This document shows, piece by piece, positions 19,578-25,232 of a DNA stretch of 25,232 nt. The position numbers were made by a program, and so were the translations under genes. Under the pieces are notes generated by a model, which worked only from the letters and a program-made list of their open reading frames with translations, did not search any database and was not told where the DNA came from. The number at the start of each line of letters is the position of its first letter. Position 1 is the stretch's first letter. Origin of the DNA: Nemertoderma westbladi. Its lineage: Eukaryota; Xenacoelomorpha; Nemertodermatida; Nemertodermatidae. The stretch covers positions 1-25,232 of the forward strand of contig JAUCBJ010000978.1 of assembly GCA_032718475.1 (NCBI GenBank), in the 5' to 3' direction.

Positions 19578-20271
19578 CTATGTGTATCCTGCTCCTTTCC
19601 CTCAATCGGGCGAAGGTTGAATTTGGGCGAAGATTGCACCCAACCCTATCCGTCCATTAATATTGGATTATATTGATGCGGAACAACAGGTACAGGCCAT
19701 GTTTCAAAGAAACTCTTAAGAGAAACCCCCGCGATATCCCTGTCCGTTAAAGCAGCCATTGAAGCACGTCATGTCCCATTGTCCGATTATTATTACATTC
19801 GGATATGAGTCCAAGGACTTTGTATACAGTTAACGAATATGAATGTGGGGGGCATACGTATTTCGTATATGGGGTATGTATACTGACTATGTATTCTGAA
19901 TTGCACATCTCGACCTAGCTTTATCGAAATGCTCATACTAACTATTAGTGTCAATGGTAAATAGCCAGCAGGGATGTTTGGAACTATAATATGACACTAC
20001 AAGAGATGATGGGTTATTAAAGGACAACGAAGTCTGGAAGACAGCAACGAACGCGCTCATCTTCTTACTTAGATGTATATGAGAGTAGCATGAGATAAGT
20101 GAACATAATAATAAAAAAAAAATATAAATATAAAAACAAATAAAAACAAACTAAAAAAATAATACAAAATATTAAAACAACATTACAATCATTGCCTAGG
20201 AGTATAAAGTTCATCGGTAAATATTATCCCAAGAGGGAACTGTACTCATCAAACAAATACCAAAGTGCCAA
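19578..20271. other. no gene seen
   Basis: Mixed-composition sequence upstream of the truncated LINE end. There is no open frame of note. An A-rich tract lies at about 20105-20185. The left edge (19578-19580) is where the LINE frame meets a stop, close to its likely 5' truncation point. Confidence 0.5.
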
Positions 20272-20552
20272 AGGTTCCACCTTGGTGTAGTGGTTGCATT
20301 GAATTCACATCTCCTGTAGGTCGTGGGTTCGATCCTCACATGGGCCAGGGCAGTTTTCGTTTCGGCACGAATGCTTTAAAGGGACCAGCCAGGGCGCATC
20401 TCTGCCTTGCATCCTTAAGTGGTAGCTAAATGAGTACTGGAGTTTCCTCTGGGGAGTAAAGTTCTGGGGGGACCGCACTGGAAATAAGTCGTCAGACTTT
20501 GTGCGTAATCCCTGGCCTAGCGGCCGACGAAAATTAACTAACTTAACTTTTA
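20272..20552 (+). mobile_element. tRNA-derived SINE
   Basis: The 5' part looks like a tRNA: an RNA polymerase III A box TGGTGTAGTGG at 20283-20293 and a B box GGTTCGATCC at 20326-20335. The B box sits in a T-arm whose GTGGG and CTCAC stems pair around TTCGATC. A ~170-bp body without coding capacity follows (GGGACCAGCCAGGGCGCATC, TGGTAGCTAAATGAGTACTG). The end is ATTAACTAACTTAAC, a short-repeat tail typical of SINEs mobilised by a partner LINE. I do not see a clean target-site duplication. The source tRNA cannot be named safely because the anticodon arm has decayed. Confidence 0.85.
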
Positions 20553-21094
20553 TTAGTTATCCCCAATTTCGCTGCAAAAATAATTCCACTGTAGAATGAC
20601 AAACCATAACTGGCAAGTTGTTCATCATGAATGTATTGTATGATACAGAAAATCCACAAGAGGTTGCTATCTGATATCCAGTCCCCTTAACACCAATAAT
20701 GTAAACTATTCACCACTACACAACGTTGGTAGAAACGATGATAAAGTTTAATCATTACACAATTAATAATCATGCGGTAAATAAAATAAATGGTGCACAG
20801 AATGCGTTTATTGTGCGAAACTGCACTATATAATATACAATGTAACTGTTTGTGTAACGAACGGGTTAGGGTTACTGTCCTATCACTGATGAAACACCAA
20901 TAATGAAACTAAATATAACTGTATTGAACTAAATGTAAACCTATGTAAACCCCAAACCTATAATAATACTTCAGGATCACTAAAGAACCATCACAACACA
21001 CCAGTTGCAATAATTTATATTTTAAAATTAACTGCTAATTATAATTAAGTTATAGTCTAATTAAGACTAATAGTCTAACTGCTAATACGGTCTC
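20553..21094. other. no gene seen
   Basis: AT-rich sequence with no long open frame and no repeat that I recognise elsewhere in the window. It ends in short TAGTCTAA(C/T) repeats at about 21050-21080, just before the third LINE begins. Confidence 0.5.
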
Positions 21095-21385
21095 CTAGGT
21101 TGGCTCCATGTCCTCCTCCTTATGGATGACAGCGTTATACATATTGTCAACGAGTCGTTTGAAATGTGAGGAGACAAATGGTGGTCCTTTTGAATTTGAA
21201 ATACTGTAGTGACTATGGAATGGAACTAAATACTACGAAAACAAAGTTGATGGCTTTCGGTCTTGAGGCATTTCTTAATAAAGAACCTTTAAACCTACAG
21301 TGTCTTGGATACTCAACGACTCCAGTGACCACAAAAAACACACACAAGTATATTTATCTTGGGTCAGCTTTCACACAGTTAGGTG

Positions 21386-21415
21386 GTGTCAGTGCTTCCA
21401 TTAAAGCACTGACAC
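21386..21415. repeat. small perfect hairpin in LINE
   Basis: GTGTCAGTGCTT (21386-21397) faces AAGCACTGACAC (21404-21415) across CCATTA. It ends five bases before the 92-bp-arm hairpin starts. Confidence 0.92.
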
Positions 21416-21420
21416 TGACT

Positions 21421-21608
21421 CCCTCAAAACAGTTTCATCCACACTGAACTGAACCGGTGTTTGCTGAGGAAGGAATAATACTTTAAGACATTGATTTGCT
21501 TTTTCCGCAGAGTGTGCTCTGCGGAAAAAGCAAATCAATGTCTTAAAGTATTATTCCTTCCTCAGCAAACACCGGTTCAGTCCAGTGTGGATGAAACTGT
21601 TTTGAGGG
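21421..21608. repeat. giant hairpin, 92-bp arms, 4-nt loop, inside LINE reading frame
   Basis: Bases 21421-21512 pair with 21517-21608 around loop TGTG (21513-21516). I find a single mismatch (CACTGAACTG on the left against CACTGGACTG when the right arm is read on the minus strand). The left arm carries LINE codons (HTELNRCLLRK), and the sequence just right of the hairpin resumes the LINE (LRACITSALL). The right arm is therefore an inverted copy of LINE sequence that broke the frame. Confidence 0.95.
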
Positions 21609-22343
21609 CTTGCATTACATCAGCACTGCTTGACTGCTTTACGGTTCGGAGTCGTGGGTAGGTGGAGACATTCGACCAATAGAATCTCAGTATACTGAGG
21701 CACTAGCTGCGGCATTAGGTGTGAGGCCTAAAGTGTGTCGTGATCTGTTATTCATCGAGTCAGGTGTGTCGGATCCACAGAGTGCTATCCGGAAGCGCCA
21801 GAGAGACTTCCAAATCTTTGAGGATAAGAGCCTACACAGGCCATTCTTTTTTTTGTCCTGGATCGCTGTATAGTTGAACGAACTCCAATGGGATTCGCGG
21901 TTGAGAAGTTGCAATTCAGCCAGGGGGATCCCGTCATAAACTCATTCTGCACTATGGAAATAAAATTTCCGACGTTCTACCGCAACCGACTCCACCATAC
22001 GTAAACTCTCCCTTCTGTATAACCCTACACTATCACATCCACCTTAGTGCAAACGGGGTTACAACATTCCAGAACGGAGTAGGATCGCTCTATCCCGATT
22101 TCGACTCGGTATCACTTCCTCGGCAGTGGATCTAGGGAGGTGGAAGAGGATTCCCAAGGAGCGCCGGATTTGCAGGTGTGGGCTTATACAATCGGAGGAG
22201 CATGTGCTTCTGAATTGTGTTTTAGTGACTAGGCCTCCTTCACTCTCGTTTACATCGTAGAATCTCTAATGTATGTAACTAGTAATGAAGAGTTTTTGAC
22301 TCTGTCAAACATAATTTATAGTGTGCTTGAAACTCTCGAATAG

Positions 22344-22647
22344 ATGTACAGTACACTCTATAAGTGTAAGCCGTATCTACTATGTATTTATGTAATTGTT
22401 TATGAATCTTTATTAAGTAGAGATTATCGAATACACTATTTATGTAATTGTATTTGTATTTTTTTGTATTATTTTTGTATTTATATACGGTAATTATTTA
22501 TCTATCTGTATCTATTAAAGGTTAAAGTTTGAATTTACTGGTCCTAGTCTGTGCGATTTTGACAATCTATTTTTGTCAATAAATATATATATATAATTAC
22601 AAATAAATACATAAATATGTTAATTAAATAAATTTAGTAATACCAAC
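22344..22647. other. LINE 3' untranslated-like sequence, then intron
   Basis: T-rich sequence with TATTTGTATTTTT-like repeats to about 22500, plausibly the LINE's 3' end. A (TA)n tract follows at about 22583-22594. The last bases (22642-22647 on the minus strand: GTTGGT) are the candidate splice donor of the receptor exon. Confidence 0.5.
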
Positions 22648-22806
22648 CTCCAACGACTCGGGAAAATATATATTTGGTAGCCATAATTTTGGCAGCATTT
22701 CATGCGACAGAGTTAGATCGCTGTCGATTCCATTTCCAACTCCGTTACTGAAAGCAAGTCGAGGATCTTTCCAAAACTGTCGTATATTAAAATCCACCCT
22801 AAAATT
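22648..22806 (-). CDS. Cys-loop ligand-gated ion channel subunit, exon (loop D to loop A region)
   Basis: A 53-codon exon between an acceptor (minus strand ATTACTGCAG, ending at 22807) and a GT donor after GAG at 22648, phase 0 at both ends. It encodes NFRVDFNIRQFWKDPRLAF, a loop of small residues, then LTLSHEMLPKLWLPNIYF. In this family the (F/L)RQ-x-W-x-D-x-RL block is binding loop D and W-x-P-D belongs to loop A; here the Asp of W-x-P-D is Asn. The protein would form part of a pentameric, neurotransmitter-gated channel in the cell membrane. The match to glycine and GABA-A receptors (M-D-Y-R-V-x-I-F-L-R-Q-x-W-x-D-P-R-L) is strong; subtype and ligand are not determined. The donor GTTGGT is weak, and a GTATTA four bases on is an alternative. 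Confidence 0.9.
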
Positions 22807-22902
22807 CTGCAGTAATCATTAAATAATTATTTAATAATTATAAATGATGCGCTTTAAATATTTTTGAAGTAGATACTAATGGTCATTAAGATACAATTAC
22901 GT

Positions 22903-22929
<27 letters not shown>
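22903..22929 (+). repeat. G27 homopolymer in intron
   Basis: Twenty-seven consecutive G bases on the plus strand, so a C run in the receptor transcript. Confidence 0.95.
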
Positions 22930-22934
<5 letters not shown>

Positions 22935-23348
22935 CGTGCTGTATGCTGTGTCCTGTTCAAACGGCGGTCCTGTTAAATTAATTATTTTACCCTGGTGATA
23001 AATATTTTTCTCACCATAAGTTTTATCCGAAATAGCCCACACTAACCCACACTTAGGCCTACTATTGTGTCTAAAATTTTATTGTCTTGTGTTTCATCAC
23101 ACAGTTCCAGATCCTACCATTCCAGTATAACCTTGGAAAACCTAGAGACACCAGTCTATTACTACACATGGCCTGGGCCAGTGTAATTGGTGAAATATCA
23201 CAGGATACACCTTTTTCAAACACTTGTAGCTAAAGATTGAAAGCAAAAATAAAAATTCTGGCTCACCCACGAAGGAGGAGGGAGGTGAAACTATCTCTAT
23301 TTCAAATTTCATGCAATCTCATTAAGATTTGTAGAATTTTTTTTTTGT

Positions 23349-23367
23349 GGGGGGGGGGGGGGGGGGG
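23349..23367 (+). repeat. G19 homopolymer in intron
   Basis: Nineteen G bases after TTTTTTTTGT, followed by CAGGTACC. It lies about 420 bp from the G27 run and in the same orientation. Confidence 0.95.
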
Positions 23368-23580
23368 CAGGTACCTGAATAACGACACTATATTCCAGGA
23401 CATGTAATTTTCAAATTTACATTTTGACATTTTAACATTCCAATTTAAAAACGAATTTTGAGATAATATCAAACACGTTAATTTACAATGTGAGCATAGC
23501 ACTGACACAGCAATCAACAGAAACAAACTGCAGCCAATCCATACTTGCAAGTTGGGCTAGTTTGCATGGAGTCAATCCGG

Positions 23581-23712
23581 TACTGATGGTAGGCTTATAC
23601 TCTGGCAGTCTGGTATTCCAGTATTCACCATCAGTAACGCAGCTAGTGAAAATGACAGAATGACTACTGGCTGACTGGTGATGGACTGGTGGTGATTAGC
23701 GAGTCAGCCAGT
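23581..23712. repeat. two consecutive stem-loops
   Basis: TACTGATGGT (23581-23590) pairs with ACCATCAGTA (23627-23636) across 36 bases. ACTGGCTGACT (23666-23676) pairs with AGTCAGCCAGT (23702-23712) across 25 bases, and that loop holds TGGTGATGGACTGGTGGTGA. Both stems are perfect. Confidence 0.8.
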
Positions 23713-23770
23713 ACACCACCCCACCCCAGTTGGCCAGTCCCACTTAATACTCAAATTGAATTTCCCTCCA

Positions 23771-24076
23771 GGCCAGAGATACTATCTCAGGCCCTGAGAT
23801 ACTAATTCCGGCCTGGAGATACAAAGTCCGGCCCGGAGATACTAAGTCCGGCCCGGAGATACTAAGTTCAGCCCGGAGATACTAACTCAGGCCCGGAGAT
23901 ACTAAGTCCTGCCCGGAGAAACTAAGTCCAGCTCGGAGATACTATCTCAGGCCCTGAGATACTAAGTCCGGCTCGGAGATACTATCTCAGGCCCTGAGAT
24001 ACTAAGTCCAGCCCAGAGATACTAAGTCTGGCCCGGAGATACTATCTCAGGCCCTGAGATTCTAAGTCCGGCCCGG
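23771..24076 (+). repeat. 20-bp minisatellite, about 15 units
   Basis: Exact 20-bp spacing from 23771 to 24071 with no indel. The unit is GGCCCGGAGATACTAAGTCC. A second type reads ACTATCTCAGGCCCTGAGAT, which is self-complementary except at its centre (ATCTCAGG/CCTGAGAT). Types alternate irregularly, giving a partial 40-bp higher-order repeat from 23941 onward. Confidence 0.97.
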
Positions 24077-24796
24077 TATTGATCTTCCTGGGACATCCTG
24101 CCCCCCGTGTCCCGATAGTGCAGAGCGTAAAATATGAGGTACTTCTATTGAAATCTCATCGCAGTTTACCCGTATCCGGTGTTTTCAATATAAACTAGTT
24201 AGTAACAAGGAAGCGGTGGTAGTAGAAGATTGGAAGAGTAGGTGAAGTACCGGTAAGTCAAAGTGGAAAGGCGGCATACTCACTGCTTTGACGGGTATTG
24301 TGAGCCAGTATTGTCGCATCATAACAATAAGACCGACGATACATGCAACGCACAATAAAGAAATAATATCAACTTGTTGTGCAAATTGTTGATATTATTA
24401 TATCTAATTATTTGATCTAAAGTTGAATGTGAAGAACAAATAAGATATATGTAGTGGCAGCTGTTTTCTTGACCATAAAAAAATAATTTTAATTCAATTT
24501 GGCCGCACTGCCAACATGAATTCGAGATTCGAATACACACTTCCATATTCCTTATTATAATTTAAATATAATAATTATTATAATATAATATAATAATTAT
24601 AACAATTTATATTATCCTGAATAAGGTAGCGCATTATAGGAAGAAGCCAATAGTTTTATAATGTCTAAATGGTAATAAAAATGTGCATTATTTTAAAATT
24701 CATATCTAGAAAAATTATTATCATTATGTATGTAATAAATATGTGTGTATAGTTTGCATAAACAATCTGTAACAATCTGATAAATATGTGACTTAC
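24077..24796. other. intron remainder, no gene seen
   Basis: It contains a perfect 12-bp inverted repeat AATAATATCAAC/GTTGATATTATT (24362-24373 and 24388-24399). An AT-only tract of ATAATAATTAT words lies at about 24560-24605. Two short minus-strand open frames (24319-24546 and 24665-24856) are not supported, except that the second overlaps the real exon in its own frame. Confidence 0.5.
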
Positions 24797-24998
24797 CATG
24801 GCAACTTCAGATATAGGTCCAATTGAGTCAATGAGCAGTGTAATGCCAACCACCACTGGTTTACCTGAACCGAAACCCGGTCTAAGACGAGAATCATACC
24901 CAGTCAGTAGGGCATTTAATATATCAGTGGTCTTCTCAACAATTAATGACTGTGAATCATTATTACTTGAGTGGATCTTGTTATCAATCGTATAATCT
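24797..24998 (-). CDS. Cys-loop ligand-gated ion channel subunit, preceding exon
   Basis: A 202-nt exon on the minus strand runs from acceptor TTTTATTCTACAG (ending at 24999) to donor GTAAGT (24796-24791), which follows ATG. After one base that completes a codon from an upstream exon, it reads 67 codons. These include TTDILNALLTGYDSRLRPGF, GSGKPVVVGITLLIDSIGP and ISEVAM. YD-x-RLRP-x-FG-x-PV and the I-x-E-x-x-M block are hallmarks of the extracellular domain of GABA-A and glycine-receptor-like subunits. It joins in phase to the exon at 22648-22806 to give ISEVAM|NFRVDF, the expected order. A 1990-bp intron separates them. The signal peptide exon must lie beyond the right edge or in 24999-25232, where I do not see one. 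Confidence 0.92.
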
Positions 24999-25232
24999 CT
25001 GTAGAATAAAATTTTGATTGTAATTAGTCATATTCTTGTTCCAATTAAAAACCAAAGTATGCGCATCATTATTGTATCATTAATTCGTAATTTCTAATGA
25101 AACTAAAATCTGGTCAAATGGAAGAACAGAAGGGCCTACCTAATATGGCATTTATTTAGTTCTTATACAGCTAAGGCAACCTTTAATGTGCACAGTTTAC
25201 GAATGATTGAACTAATCAATGATTAGAGATTC

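Larger units (their letters stand above)
21095..22343 (+). pseudogene. third LINE, reverse transcriptase C-terminal half, broken
   Basis: Pieces in different frames follow the order of a LINE protein. Motif C region WLHVLLLMDDSVI (LMDD instead of YADD) comes first, then CSDYGMELNTTKTKLMAFG, KYIYLGSAFTQLGG, HTELNRCLLRK, LRACITSALL, and after a frame change GSESWVGGDIRPIES, ALGVRPKVCRDLL and RQRDFQIFED. Next come RFRLG, LGRWKRIPKERR and a metal-binding-like CRCGLIQSEEHVLLNC (C-x-C-x7-H-x4-C, 22171-22218). The last piece ends NIIYSVLETLE and TAG at 22341-22343. Several frameshifts and stops, plus the hairpin at 21421-21608, show it is dead. Its motifs differ from those of the other two LINEs. 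Confidence 0.85.
22807..24796 (-). other. intron of the receptor gene (1990 bp)
   Basis: It is bounded by GTAAGT on the 24796 side and TTACTGCAG on the 22807 side, both in phase 0. It contains G27, G19, two consecutive hairpins, a 20-bp minisatellite and an AT-rich foldback. Short minus-strand open frames at 22854-23042 and 23302-23550 contain proline runs only because they cross the G tracts. Confidence 0.85.

Noticed and set aside
20272-20350. A functional tRNA gene
   Set aside because: A and B boxes are present, but the acceptor and anticodon arms do not pair properly and the sequence runs into a SINE body.

Overview
This window is from the nuclear genome of an invertebrate animal; I cannot fix the phylum. 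It is AT-rich, genes are split into exons with GT/AG borders, and most of the sequence is transposon debris, inverted repeats, minisatellites and long G or C runs. There is no bacterial-type coding density, no operon, and no intact protein-coding gene wholly inside the window.

The one host gene I can support lies on the minus strand at the right end. Two consecutive exons (24797-24998, then 22648-22806) join in phase and encode the N-terminal half of the extracellular domain of a Cys-loop ligand-gated ion channel of GABA-A/glycine-receptor type. Its later exons (Cys-loop, M1-M4) were not found at lower coordinates and may lie outside the window. If so, much of the rest of the window is intron or downstream sequence of this gene. 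A weak candidate exon of unknown function sits at 86-264.

Layout from left to right. 429-4665: three copies of a ~430-480 bp repeat, two of them inverted around a 2.2 kb core that contains a second inverted pair and back-to-back palindromes. 4798-5930: a G21 run, a diverged tandem repeat, and a 22-bp minisatellite that is open in all three forward frames. 6309-6711: a short inverted-repeat element. 6732-10802: a probable 4.07 kb non-coding DNA transposon with GGGCC-rich subterminal zones, invaded by a piggyBac-like inverted-repeat element that carries a ~145-bp satellite. 10825-11014: a perfect hairpin with 93-bp arms. 11120-11305: the tail of a Penelope-like (GIY-YIG type) protein. 12608-13567: a 5'-truncated LINE with an 11-bp target-site duplication. 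13586-19577: a minus-strand LINE split by a 4.78 kb insertion made of three head-to-tail ~1.5 kb units behind a 56-bp x3 leader. 20272-20552: a tRNA-derived SINE. 21095-22343: a third, broken LINE that contains a second giant hairpin (92-bp arms). 22648-24998: the receptor exons, with an intron full of G runs, hairpins and a 20-bp minisatellite.

The strongest leads are: the split LINE, whose halves rejoin in frame and so define the exact ends of an unusual tandem, possibly rolling-circle, element; the two giant hairpins of matching geometry; and the GGGCC-rich element. The LINEs are unrelated to one another by their motifs, and all are damaged or truncated.
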